Below, piece after piece: positions 28,844-41,300 of a stretch of 64,000 nucleotides of DNA (position 1 is the stretch's first letter; each line of letters begins with the position of its first letter). Made by a program: the position numbers and the translations under genes. Source of the DNA: Leuctra nigra (Eukaryota; Arthropoda; Insecta; Plecoptera; Leuctridae); the NCBI GenBank assembly GCA_934045905.1, contig OW203762.1, positions 22,290,345 through 22,354,344 on the forward strand, read 5' to 3'. Below the pieces are notes generated by a model. It did no database searches and was not told the DNA's origin. It saw only the letters and a program-made list of their open reading frames with translations.

Positions 28844-30215
28844 AATAGACAACATCATAAATTATCTAGTTAGCTCTGCTTTTCAAAAATTTTCATATGC
28901 AGTACCGTGATCCAAGTACCTATCACCGCGTAGAGAACATCTATCTTCACACTATTAAATTTAAGGTGAGATCAGATGGGCTTGAGACGTGAAACATGCT
29001 CCAATGCTAAATGGCCAGGTCTATAAAGTGGATTGGCTGCGGCTACCAGCCGTTCGCAGCGCTCTCTAAGCACCATGGTTGGTGTTAGAAAATCGAACTA
29101 ATCTGAATTTTAGCGGGTTAATTCAAAATCAAATGTATAAATTAGAACTTAAACAACTTGGATAACGATCAGATGAAATTAAAAGGGTTGATATCAGTGT
29201 AAAAATGTGTTTAGTTTATTGATTGTAATAATTAACATGTAATACAAGCATTTTCACTTACTTATAATTCACCAAACAGCAAATAACCTAAAAGACGGCA
29301 TTTGACAGCTCGCGCCATTGACTATCACTCAAGAAATAAAATGATTGCCTAGATTAGTTCCGGGATCGCCACCAGCGAACTTAGCGCTGCGATCGGCTAG
29401 GGTGCAGACTGACCAAGGGTCGATTTTATAGCATTTTTTTCTGCGTATTCAGACATGGGCAGTATCTAGATACTTGTATCTTAAGATACGTATCTTAGAT
29501 ACATTTGTATCTTGTATCTAGTATTTTAAATACATGAGCCAAATGTATCTGTATCTTGTATTTTAAATACCCATTTCTAAAGTATTTTGTATCTTTTTTG
29601 AAGATTTAAAATACAAGATACATATTTATGCGCCTAGAATTTCAAAGATAGCTTGATCTCTTGCTTGATTTCAAACAAGCATCAATGATACAAGTTGCCG
29701 TATTGAATCGATCAAGAAAATGTTAAGTATGTTGCCTTACAAATAGAAAAAATTAAAATCTAAATTAGAAAGTAAGTCCCTACATTTTTTACTGTTGGAT
29801 GATATGCATGAGAATAAAAAAAGGATCTTTAAATGTATCTTTTTTGAAGTATCTAAAGATACTATCTTGTATCTTGTATTTTAAATACATCTCTAAAATG
29901 TATCTTGTATCTTGTATTTTAGATACCCAAATTAAAAGTATCAGTATCTTGTATTCCAAATACATTGAAACAGAGTATTTTGCCCATGTCTGTGCGTATT
30001 CCACCCGTAGTCCGTATTCACGGGAGCCAATGGTAGATCATTGAAGTGTTCACACCGTAAGCTTAATAGTGTGAAGATAGCTGTTCTCTACGCGGTGTAT
30101 CTATTATGGCTATGATCCATTGTTGAAAAACCATAATAGATACTTGGATCTTGGTACTGCATATGAAATTTTTTGAAAAACAGAGCTAACTAGATAATTT
30201 ATGATGTTGTCTATT
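28844..30215. mobile_element. 1.37-kb element with long terminal inverted repeats
   Basis: AATAGACAACATCATAAATT at 28844 is inverted at 30196-30215, and the match extends about 120 bp inward through CACACTATTAA. The right arm has an extra 30-bp hairpin near 30115. The interior carries a nested hAT-like element. No transposase frame is seen. Confidence 0.7.
29450..29992. mobile_element. 543-bp hAT-like element with 8-bp target duplication
   Basis: The termini CAGACATGGGCA and TGCCCATGTCTG are perfect inverted repeats. TGCGTATT flanks both sides (29442-29449 and 29993-30000). Inside are GTATCTTGTATTTTAAATAC-type repeats. Non-autonomous. Confidence 0.92.
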
Positions 30216-31973
30216 CCCACAAATAAGTGATACGTGATGGAGCCACTTCTGGCAAGATGGCTACTATTAGGTCCATATATTAATTTGTTTGTTTTTACAT
30301 TACGTGTTTCCATAAAGCAGTGAAAAAACAAAAAGCAAATGAAATTGATATTTAGTTATAAATTTACTTTTTTGACCATAACAAACAACTATATCAAATA
30401 TTTGTATTTATATTTATGCAAATGCGCCCTTGATAGCCGCCATTTACCTAGTACCACAAAATCCACCAGAGGTCAGTTGTGTTCCTTATTTTCTCGAATT
30501 GGCAAATTTCATTACAGCACACATTCATCAAAATTCTTGTGAAAACGAAAAGCAGCATTTTGACCACGGCCTCCTTTATAAGTTTTGTTGTTTTGTTTGA
30601 TTTTGATAGATTCGTCAACAAAAATGTGTGTTCAGAAGGCCACTGAGAAGGCCGTGAGAAAAACAATTACAACTGTCAAATGGTGATTTTTTTCTGTTTT
30701 AGTGTCGAATATTCTATAGATTCTATCACCTATTTGTGATCTAAAATCGATCATACTAAAAGCGTATGCTAAAAGGCATACTCAGGCATCAAATGCGTTT
30801 TAAATATGATATGTTGCTTCACATTATTATATTTATTTGTCACTTCTCAAAATGTACAAAACTGTATCAAAAGTTTATTCGCAATCATTCGCAATTTCAT
30901 ACGCAAAGTGTTTAATTTCGCTGAATCTGATAAAAAAAAAATTATGTGAGTCTTGATTCCACTTTGGGAACTAATACATATTTGTTTACATTTGACAGCC
31001 AATGAGAAATACAACATTGAACATTGAAGATCAACCCTTTTTTCCTATTTCTTTCACTCGTGACGGTAGGATTTGCGATCTCATCAAATGAGAATGGTCT
31101 TCTAGGGTTTTGTCACCGTGACAAGGAAGTTCTCATTTTATGTGATCGCACCCCAGTACGGATCTTCAGAACTGTTCAATTGATTAAGTTATTTCATAGC
31201 TCAGAATGGTTTATTAATTTGTATTATTTTGTCCTACAGAAGTGCCACAGTTTTATAAATTTAAGGGTAATAAGGGTAATGGTAATATTTTAGTATGTAC
31301 ATACCCTTTCGGTTTGTATACTTTTCCTCCGGGTTTCTCAAATACCTACTTTCGTTGATTATCCATCCCCCAGTTTTGTTTTCTTGTTTTTATTAAGCGA
31401 GCGGATCTACTTGACTCTTGCGGCACAATCTCTGTGTAAAAAAAATAAAAATTGTTGGTTCAACCCACGTTGCACCAGTCAACGGGCATTGAGAGAAGTA
31501 TGCATTACAAAGTATCAAAAGTATCTTTTCGGTAAAAGCTTGTAAAAGATACTTGATACTATTTTGTTTTGAATATTAATTGATAATTGATACATTTGAT
31601 ACTGACTCCAAGAAAAGTATCAAGATATAGATATTGATAGTATCAAGTAACAAAGATACTATCAAAGATAGGTCACTACTTGTATCTTTGATAGTGCCCA
31701 GCCCATCTCTGGGCAATATATTAAATAATATGCAGTTACAAAATCAATTAATTTCAACTTCACAATTTATTTATATTATGTACGATATTTCGTCCATCAT
31801 TCACAGAGCTACTTCAGGTAATAATGATAAAAAAACAAAGTCTGTTTGTATTAAAAATAAAGTTGGTAAAAGTTTAGCAAGGACCTCTGTTGTAATTCCA
31901 TTGCCACCCTCTTAAATTTGGTCTGTGGCTCAATGGGGCTAAACAGGTAGATATTTCATACTTCAATGGGGTT
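30216..31973. other. Region without a recognised gene
   Basis: AT-rich. It contains a partial foldback fragment at about 31150-31260 (GATCTTCAGAACTGTTCAAT, like 7930) and a GTATC-rich stretch at 31500-31690. Open frames are short and unlike known proteins. Confidence 0.4.
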
Positions 31974-32183
31974 GTTCACTGCCATTTGCTCTCACTCGCA
32001 GCGCTAGCGGCATTGGAGGTGTCTCTCTCTGATTGGTTGGTCTCTGAATCCAAAATCTCTGAATCAAACTCCCGCCAAGGTTTAAAAACCTTCCATTCCG
32101 CTAGATGCATTTTGATTGGCTCTCTCCCGGACGATTAGAACAGCAGCGCCATCTACAATCGTTTTGCGTGAACAACCCCATTG
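31974..32183. mobile_element. 210-bp MITE with CAATGGGGTTGTTCAC termini
   Basis: The 16-bp termini are perfect inverted repeats. A second copy lies reversed at 47741-47960 with the same interior (TCTCTGATTGGTTGGTCTC). The next repeat begins five bases later. Confidence 0.8.
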
Positions 32184-32187
32184 TTAA

Positions 32188-33511
32188 TCTAGTGGAGCGG
32201 TCGCTCCACCCAGCCAAGTCGTACTATACACTCACACTCACTCAACATACCGTAAATGCCTAATAAACTGAGGAGCAGACCAAACACTTTTACTGTAAGC
32301 AACAACATGGCATTTTCGGCCTACTGGATCTCAAAATTGGGAAATCTCACATTGTTGCGAAATAACTTAATTTCGAGCTATGGCCCACCTGACAACATAT
32401 ACTAAATTTGGGAACAATAGGTAATGCCATTTGTGGGCTAGAGGGCCGTGAAAACAGTGAAATTACACCCCTTTTAAAACCTATCTTCATCTGATGATGA
32501 TATCACGAAACACCGCAATCACCGCCACAGCCTAAACGGCTTAACCGATCGACTTGAAATTTTTACCACATGTGCACTTTTGTCGTCCGAGGTGCCTTTT
32601 TATAAAACCAACCGGAAGGCGCCATTTTGAAACCGGAAGTGACGTCATATCTCGAAAACGACTACACCGATCGGAATAAAACTATCGCCAAATGATTCAG
32701 ACGGTCATCTTTATGGAATATCAATAGTCAAAATATACATTTACTATTACCGAAACCGGAAATGACGTCATAAAAATGAAGAATCAGACTTGAATTAACT
32801 CTTACTACAATAACTACAAATTCAGAAGGCTTATAATGATACATAACATTTATAGAAATAAATTCTAGGTGGCTGTAATTTCAGCCGCCATTATGAAAAC
32901 CGGAAGTGATGCCATATCTCGAAAACGGCTGGACCTATTGGAACAATGCTTTCGCAATTCTTCATGGAATATCAAAACAAGCTTATATTTAGCCCCAAAC
33001 ACATTTTTTCGTAGTAACCAATTCGGAAATGGCCTATTTTTTTAAAGGAATTAGTCATTGTTGCTCCGATATGTGTTAAAAGTTGTGTAAATAAACTAAA
33101 AAAACTAGTGATATCCCCATAAAAAAACACTCCGTGTAAAAATACCAGCCAAGTCTCTTCAACTTAAAAAAAAAATGAAATCTAAAAATTCTGCACTGAA
33201 AAGTAGTGATATCAAAAAATTAGCCAAGTCAAAACTTTATTTGAAAATCAAAAAATACTTGGCGCATCGTTTTTTTTAGGGCATTATAGGTATACTATGT
33301 ATATGTATATTTCATGTATAATTTATAATTGGCTTATACTTCCAAGCTATTTATGTACACGATGCGCCAAGTATTTTTTGATTTTCAAATAAAGTTTTGA
33401 CTTGGCTAATTTTTTGATATCACTACTTTTCAGTGCAGAATTTTTAGATTTCATTTTTTTTTAAGTTGAAGAGACTTGGCTGGTATTTTTACACGGAGTG
33501 TTTTTTTATGG
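32188..33511 (+). mobile_element. Large repeat of the GTGGAGCGGTCGCTCCAC family, hairpin end
   Basis: Left end TCTAGTGGAGCGGTCGCTCC after A; right end is a hairpin with arms 33117-33270 and 33359-33511. It contains one exact CCGGAAGTGACGTCA and two variants. It is the empty-site reference for the hAT-like element at 26353. Confidence 0.75.
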
Positions 33512-33915
33512 TAAACTATACAACATATTTTTTATAATGTCCAACAGTAAAAGTATGTTAGTTGTTATGAAAAGAAATAATTTCAATTTTAGTGAAATCC
33601 TTTCTTCAACCAGCTATTATAATAAAAGTAATTACCTACAGTATTTTTCTCTGCCAGCGTATTAGGCCACGCTTGGCAAAATTGGTTAAAATCTCTCATT
33701 TTTAGCATCCCTTCCATTGTATTCGGCTGACAGCTACCTGCGGCCGACCTTCCCCACTCCACCTTTCTGAGGGATGTACAGAATGGTGGGATAATACGCT
33801 CACAGTTAAACATACTATAATATTCTTCAGTTATGGACCGGAATTTCAGGAAATATAATACCAAGGCAATATTACATTATTCTGAAATTGCCCTCCTACC
33901 TATGCACCAAAAGGA

Positions 33916-36900
33916 TCATAATAAAAAATCTTGAATTTCTTCTCGCATCTTCTTAAAACTAGTCCTCTCCTGGATGGCAATGGCCAACTGCGGTGGCAAA
34001 TGTTGAACAGATTTCTCAATCTCCCTCGTAATCAGTCGACACCCGTAGCAGATGAAGTCTTCTGCTTCGGTCCAGGTGATGCGATGTTCGTCTCGAGATG
34101 CTCCTCGACTGCACTTGCATCCCTGCGCTTCAGTTGCGCAGCAGCCGCCTTGCGCCGAGTCAAGTGCAGTGTCACCTCGACTGCACTTACATCCCTGCGT
34201 TGAGCAGCAGTTGATTTGAGGCGATGTAAGAGCTACTTCAGGCCGTGGTTCACCTAGGGAACCTGTGGAAAAATGTTGAATTCAGACATATAAGTGATTA
34301 GTGGCTACTAAAATTCCTGTGTTGAAATTAGCTCTAAACCTTTCATCAAGGTCACATGATATTATGCTAAATGCTATTGCATTTGTCAAAGGTAGAAAGA
34401 GTAAGACTTAGCAACATGTCATTACCTACTAGGATTTTGAGTATTATACAGGTAAACTACTTTCTAAACACATACCTCAAAAACAACATAGGTACACTCC
34501 CCCAAATAATAAACGGTACTCGAAAGAAAATGAATTGACTGATTAAGGTTTGATGGCATCATTCCATGAAGTCAGTGCTAACGCATTATCTAACTCTTTT
34601 AGGTGAGCTCTGATTTCATTGATAATAACAAGGATTGATTGTCAAGGAACCGGCCCAGCAGCCAATACGTTTTGTACCAAGTACCGTTTATTATTTGGGG
34701 GAGTGTACCTATTTAAAAAGTATGTTTTTTTTAAACTTGGTAATGTGGGTGTGACATTTTAAAAAATGCTCATTTATTATTTGTGGGGCTGGTAATTTGG
34801 CCCAGGGGTTTGAGTCAATATGAAGGAGGGGGGAGAGGGTAAAACCACCCTCACTGCAGCACTGTGCTGCATAAATATTATACGTTCATCAAAGGCAAAT
34901 TTTGTCACTTATATTTCTGCGTTGAGGAAAAATAAGAAAAATTGATTTGTAAATAGGGAATAGGAAAGAATGTAGATTCTTGATCCATGGCACAAAGCAT
35001 CACATAAAAATTAGCAATTGAGACGTTTTACTGCATACATTTTGAAATAGTACCTAGTTCAAATCTTACCAAGTGAACTACTATCAAATCCAGCTGGTCC
35101 GAGATTTGAAATCTTGCGCGAGAACTCGGTGGCTTGCAGTGCCGACGACTCCATCCGTGCCGTATCGAGAGGAGCGTTACACAGAATACACGATTCTTCT
35201 GCCAGCGGAACATCAGCAGATAAACTCAGTTTGTCGCCAGTTCGAAACACATTCGAGACTGTCGAGGGGAACTCAGCCTGAAGATCTGTCACAAACTTCT
35301 CGGTTAGTTTTTGAATGCTGGAATCGGAACTGCTCTTTGTTCCGATGGAAGGAATGAAGACTTCTTGCAACTCGTTGAACTTGTTGTAAAAAGCAACTTC
35401 TTTCTTTGTAAAATCTCTTATGGGACGGAGGACTTTAACATCTGGATCCCTCGTATCGCAAAAACCCTGAAAAATTACAATATCCAGTCAACCATCACTG
35501 AATGAATCCAGTGTTCAATAATGTACAAGACGTAGTACCTAATTAGTTATTTAGTTAATAATAAGTTAAAGTCTTACAACATCAAGTGGAAGCTGAGCTC
35601 CTCTTCCAAGAGCAATATTGCTAAGAATCTTGACTGCTAAATTATTTCCGGTGTCAGCAACAAAAACCTTTGTGCAGTTTAACTCTTTGGCAGCTGACAG
35701 CAGCAATTTCATTCGCAATTTCTCCATTAGATCTTCACGAGATGTCAAATTATTTGTAGCACCAACAATATTTTGTAAATATTTATCACTTTCTTCATTG
35801 AAAGTCATTGGACTGTTGTCAAAGTTTAAGCACACACTCTCCAATTGTGTATTGTCGTTGATACTTTTATCAAGAGTCGAGTGATATGCCGGAAACCCAA
35901 ATTTTGATAATGAGTCTGCTATCGATGAGTGGAAAACTTGTCGATCTTTTTGAGAATGGCCGAGTGCTGCACCCTCTGAATCGAACAATACAGCATATTT
36001 ATTTTAAGCAGTTTGGTCCGTGTGTAATGGTAATGTTGATCGCAGAAAACAGTAACTTACCATCGATATACAAGACTAACGAAGTGAACAAGATCCGCTT
36101 GTGAGTTGTTTCGTTCATGCCATTGCGAAGCAAATGTAGTAGACAGGTCGACGATTGGCCACCAGAATAACCAATCAGAACTCGATCAGAAGGCCTCATA
36201 ATCTTTGATTTTCCAAGTAAAGCTCGAAATTTATGAACAGTGGACAATAGAAAACATTCCCTGGGTGAAATACAACTGAGTTAGTCCAACAGTGATTGAG
36301 ACAAGGATATAGCCTAGTTTAATATAGGTGATGTGTTAAAATGTAGGTATTTAAATGATCACTATCAGTCAGTTGTATGAATAGTGCAACCATATCTGTA
36401 GGGTGACCATAGATATAAAACACAAATTGGCCAAATTACTACACAATAAGTTGTGAGCGAATGATTTTGCCACAAGGGATTCTACAGGTCACAAGACCTT
36501 TTTTACCTCGATTTTATTTATATTCTTTTAATATCATTGCAAAAACTGTCCGTATCACTTGAACCCTGATATTTGGATTGCACTCCAATGCTCGTACCAT
36601 TTTGGGCATCAACCGTCTAACTTTGCAAGTGATTTGACCAAATTTGACCATTCTCATAGAGTTTTACAAAACAAAATTACTCCATATTTAGAAGATAGAT
36701 GATTGGAGCTAGGAGAACAAATGCAAAGGTCAGGGGTTCGAGTACACTGATACAGATCTTCATGAAAACTCACCTGCAATAAGGATCACGTATTCGCAAT
36801 ACAACAACTGCAGTTTTCTCATTGCACTTTCTGCACATACCACTGACGCTGAAAACAAAAGTGTGGAAATTAATAAAGACAAGAACTTAAGAAGTATGAA

Positions 36901-38081
36901 ATTAACTTAAGACATTTTTAAAAAGATTTTTCATGCATCTTGAAGACTCTTGTGGCACAACCAGTGCTTTGACTTGTTGTTTGACAGTGAAACAGAAAAC
37001 AGTAACAATACGACGTCAGGTCTCATATTATTTACTGTTGATCGAAAGTTGTTGATTGTAGTATTTTGATGTGATCATCTTTAAGATAGGCTTTTAAGTT
37101 TACATTTTTTTAATCTCCAGGTGGGGGAAGGGAATTAGAGGCATATAAAATCGCGTAATCTATCAACCTACACACAATTTACATAACGGCTAGAAAACAG
37201 ATGAGATGTTAGCCCCGTTTGTCACAATGCTGTGACAAAATACAAATAAATTTTATGGAATGGCACATTCAAATGCAGAGTTTAGAGAGAGGGTGCTTCA
37301 ATGAAAGGTCTTCATCGCAAATGATTTCACGACATTATGTTGCCGTGATTCAAAATCTCACTGGCTGTACGGCCAACACAGCGTTGCTAATTTGCGTAAC
37401 CATGGAGTAGCCATGGAGTTTTAACCCAACGGCTAGTGTATTGGATACCTCGGTTCTCGTTAGATCACAGAGGTTTTAAGCAACATTGATCGCGGTCAGC
37501 GGTTGGATGGGTCCAACTCTGGCTTGCCAGTTGCCAGTTAGTGTGACGACACACCTCCACCTGTTATCAGTCTCTTGACGGGTGTAACACCGTCCTTGGA
37601 ATGGGGCGTTAAAACCAGCAGGGCGGAAATCCCTATAGCTACCTCAACCAATCCTCAACCAACTTCACCTCCTATAATAGCGCATCGTCAAAGGAGTAGA
37701 GTTGTTGAGGCGGCAGTCCTGTAACGCCATAACAAAATAATAAAAAAATAGTTGAAGTACATTTTTGCGTTTGTGGAAGAACTGATTTATACTTATTAAT
37801 GTAAGATCTGTTGCCGTGACGCCGATTGTGCTACAATAAAGTGATACCTACCTAGCTTGTGATTGTGTTTACTGGAGGATAGGTTCAGAATAGGAAGTAG
37901 AAAAGGAAATACTTTTTTGCCATCGATTCGCGTGCTGACAAACTTAACCTTAACCTCACATAATCAGTTATTTGATGTTCAATATCAAACAAGCGTAGGT
38001 AACTTACTTGCATGGTAATGACGGCTCTTTTACCATCAATTCTTCAACCTCATTAATGTCACCGTCATTTAAACTGCACAT
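33916..38081 (-). CDS. Ctu2: Cytoplasmic tRNA 2-thiolation protein 2 (CTU2/NCS2)
   Basis: Six exons on the minus strand: 38008-38081, 36774-36848, 36061-36260, 35578-35975, 35070-35466 and 33916-34262, all with consistent phases, giving 496 residues. CTU2 works with CTU1 to put the 2-thio group on the wobble uridine of Lys, Glu and Gln tRNAs in the cytosol. Seen: N-terminal CxxC pairs (MCRKC, YCREC; C30, C33, C49, C52), KFRALLGK, a degenerate PP-loop SGGQSS (82-87) that lacks a catalytic look as usual for CTU2, YIDEGAA, VFVADTGNNLAVKILSNIAL with GRGAQLPLDV, RPIRDFTKKEVAFYN, ESCILCNAPLD, and a C-terminal FICYGCRLI with IQDFLL before TGA. A Cys-rich segment is partly duplicated between CILC and CYGC. 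It shares a promoter region with the BRD7/9 gene. Intron 5 carries a MITE. Confidence 0.93.
34492..34712. mobile_element. MITE of the TACACT-TIR family in CTU2 intron 5
   Basis: ATAGGTACACTCCCCCAAAT at the left is inverted as ATTTGGGGGAGTGTACCTAT at the right. The interior resembles 24345-24565. Confidence 0.7.
36849..38007. other. CTU2 intron 1
   Basis: No gene or clear element is seen. A short ORF at 37219-37410 has no recognisable similarity. Confidence 0.4.
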
Positions 38082-38326
38082 TTTAATTATAAATTGAGGA
38101 AAATACCTCTGCACTGACAGTCGCTTCCAGTTCCACGAAACGTGAATTTTCAATTCGTAGATTTGGCATCCCTGATTCTCTGCACTTTTTTACTTTTCGA
38201 TTGTTGGCAGCAACGTTTCAAACAAAACAAGTAAAACAATATGGCGCCGTCGTCTACTGTTTGACACAGCGAACAATCTACCTAGAGTTGCGTTTCTGTC
38301 AGCGGCATTTGACGAAAAGTACATAA
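38082..38326. promoter_or_regulatory. Divergent promoter region of CTU2 and the BRD7/9 gene
   Basis: The two start codons face away from each other over 245 bp with no repeat in between. It contains ATGGCGCC (about 38242-38249), within a GTAAAACAA-ATGGCGCCGTC block that recurs at 41814-41834. Bidirectional use is inferred from the spacing. Confidence 0.5.
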
Positions 38327-41300
38327 ATGGGTTCTAAGAAGCATAAGAAACATAAATCAGAAAGAAGAGATCGCTTTGAAGGTAAATTTTGCACGATTAA
38401 TAGATATACGGAATAATATTGACGACGGCATAAAAAGTTATTCTCAGACCAAGAATGCACCTAGAGACACAATGTAAAACCAAGTTTTCATCTTAAATCA
38501 TTTCTTAAAATTATCGACTGTCTATTGTAAGTAGAACCTAAGTTATTCTGTTGTATTGTTATTATTTTCAGAGAAGCAATTTGGAGTAGACAAACCTCCA
38601 GCACTAAAGCTTATCTTCAAGGTAGGCAGTTCATCAACCCCGGAGCACAGCAGCGACTCCCCTGGTCCAGCCTCTGTTCCAGTGGGACTTTCGGGGATAA
38701 ACTATAGCGTAGCTCCAACAACAGGAGACGAAGAATCCAGACACTCGACGGCTTCGTTTCACGCCAGAGATGAAGCACATCTTGAAAGACAACACAAGAA
38801 AGCGAAAAAGAAGAAAAGAAAGAAAGAAAAGGACAAAGATCGAGAGAAGCATGAAAAGAAGCATAAACACCATCATAAAGAGAAACGTAAGCGGCCTCGA
38901 GAAGAGTCAAGTCAGGATGATGTGAGTATCGGAGAGGAATCTTTATTGGAAGCACCAGCTCCAAAACGTAGGCCAATTGAAGGTAGTAATGTTTTACTCA
39001 AGACGGCGCTTCGTGAGCCAATGCATATCGCCACGAACTTGGGGCTTCTGTCAGCTGCAAACTTGTCGCCTACAAACGCATCCGGATCAAGAGAACCGCG
39101 CTCGTGCGTATTGAGACAACGCCAGGAGCGTTCTGCTCTACAAAAGCTGTGTGATTATTTACTAAAGGGCTTGGAGAAGAGAGATCCTCAACAATTCTTC
39201 GCTTGGCCAGTCACAGATCACATTGCACCTGGATACTCGCAGATCATCAGTCAACCGATGGACTTCAGCACAATGAAGCAGAAAGTGGATGACAATCAAT
39301 ATCCAGTTCTCAACGACTTTATTGTACGTATATCATTATATTGCTTGTTTGATGTTTCCTCAGAATAATTGTTAATAATACGGCATATTTTAACTCATAA
39401 TTTTAACTTAATGGCAACATTCAAGTACATACCTACATAATATAATTAATTGGGTACATTTTCAGCAGAATTTTCCTGTAAATGTAGACAAATTAAAAAT
39501 CAAAATGGCATAGAAAAAAATATGTATTTATCATATTACGCTTATTCAGTTACTAGGTGCCTATTTTTGGTGATGCCCAGTGAAGAAAATAAACTACCTA
39601 CGCCTTCTCAATATTTTCTTTTAGACCAATGTTAATCTCTGAATTTTTGTAGACTATCTTCCAATTCTAAAAAGGTTTCCATAATAATGTGCAAGATAGC
39701 ATGGTGTTGTGCCCAAACTCACTTCAGTGGTGATCTTCAATTATATATTTGTAATTACAGGATGACTTCCGACTAATGTGCAACAACGCCATGGCTTACA
39801 ACCACCCCGAGACGATATACTACAAAGCTGCCAAGAAGTTGCTGCACGTGGGCGTGAAGGCGATGACACCTGACAAGTTGAAGCTGCTCCGTCCCGTGAT
39901 CACGTACATGGGGGAGATCAGTCGCGAGGAGCTCGGCTTCGATCTCGGCTACGAGGAGGTGGTGATGTCAGCACCAGGAAGCATTCAGACGGAAGCCAGC
40001 GAGGAGGTGGTGCCAGAGGAGGGGGAGGATGCCATGGAGGTGTACAAGGAACATCGGAGAAAGATGAGGGAGGCCAGTCGCCCTCTGTGAGTAATTTTAA
40101 TAGCATTGAATTTAAATTCACCATACCCTACTAAGTGTAGATTTGGAAATTACTATATTTCAATTGATTTTTGAAGTAGATTTGTAAGTATGTTTATAAA
40201 ATTTTTGGACATTCCAATTATAAAACTAGGTAGGTAGGTACACTTGGCCAAACAAAACTTGAACGTTCAATAAATCTGATAGGCTGATGTAAGATCGCAC
40301 CATCAGAAGTCAGTCTAAGCGATCTCATTGTCTCACTCTAGTAGGTGATCTCACATTTCAATGATAATAACAAGCTTTGATTGGTTATGGGACATGACCA
40401 GCAGTCATTCAAATTTGGTCAATGTTCAAGTTTTGTTTGGCCGAGCGAGTGTAGGTACCTACCTATACAAAACACTCTAGGTGTAGGTAACCTAATTGGT
40501 TCACTTTGTACAGTTTGCAGGCAGATTTTCAGCATGAACATGCCTACACTTGTAAAGTTGTAATGTTTCCTTGTCATAAAAATGTGAATTATTCTCTTCT
40601 TTGTGGGACATGACCTCTTTCACCCATAGATTTAATTGGCTGCTGAATTGAAATAATTGTTTACCTTGAGTCGGGATAATATCCATAAATGCAGATTTCA
40701 GTCAATATATTTTTATTTTATTTAAAAAAAAATATTCTATTAAATTAATTAATAACTTCTCTCTTCTAATATCAGTGGAAAGTTTGAGGCCATTCCGGAC
40801 GACCTCTCACCGAATCAGATCTTGGTGCAAGCTCAACGTGCTGCCAAGGCCGCTGCCGACCGACTCTCACTGAAGCGAGCCAACAGCAAGATGGGTTTCT
40901 TGCGGCAGCGCAAGGACGGCAGCACTTCTCTCGCCATCCTGGTGCCGGGCAATGGAGTCGCTCCCGGCACCAACGAGCAGCCGGTGTCGCTGGGAGTTCT
41001 CACCGGGAAGTTGACTCACGGCACGGGACAGCTCCAGGGATTCAGAGAAGATCGACGGAACCTGGCCAAGACCGTCAAGCCACTCTATTACGGGGCTTTT
41101 GGCTCATATGCTCCGTCTTACGACTCCACGTTTGCCAACCTCACCAAAGAGGAGTCAGATCTCGTATATCAAACATATGGAGACGAGACGGCTGTTCAGT
41201 ATGCAGAGAGGTTAGTAGACTATGAAGCTATGCTATGAGTTAGTGCAGTGAAATTGCTTGTATGAGTAGAGCTATGTATTATTAAATCATGCTTTATATT

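Noticed and set aside
28844..30215. Target duplication CAAATA for the 1.37-kb element
   Set aside because: The two CAAATA copies are not directly at the element ends, so they do not support a duplication.
31500..31700. Possible third hAT-like element with GTATC repeats
   Set aside because: CAGCCCATCTCTG is seen on the right only; no matching left terminus or target duplication was found.
33589..33864. 91-residue minus-strand frame after CTU2
   Set aside because: It lies beyond the CTU2 stop (33916), has no family resemblance and is probably 3' UTR.
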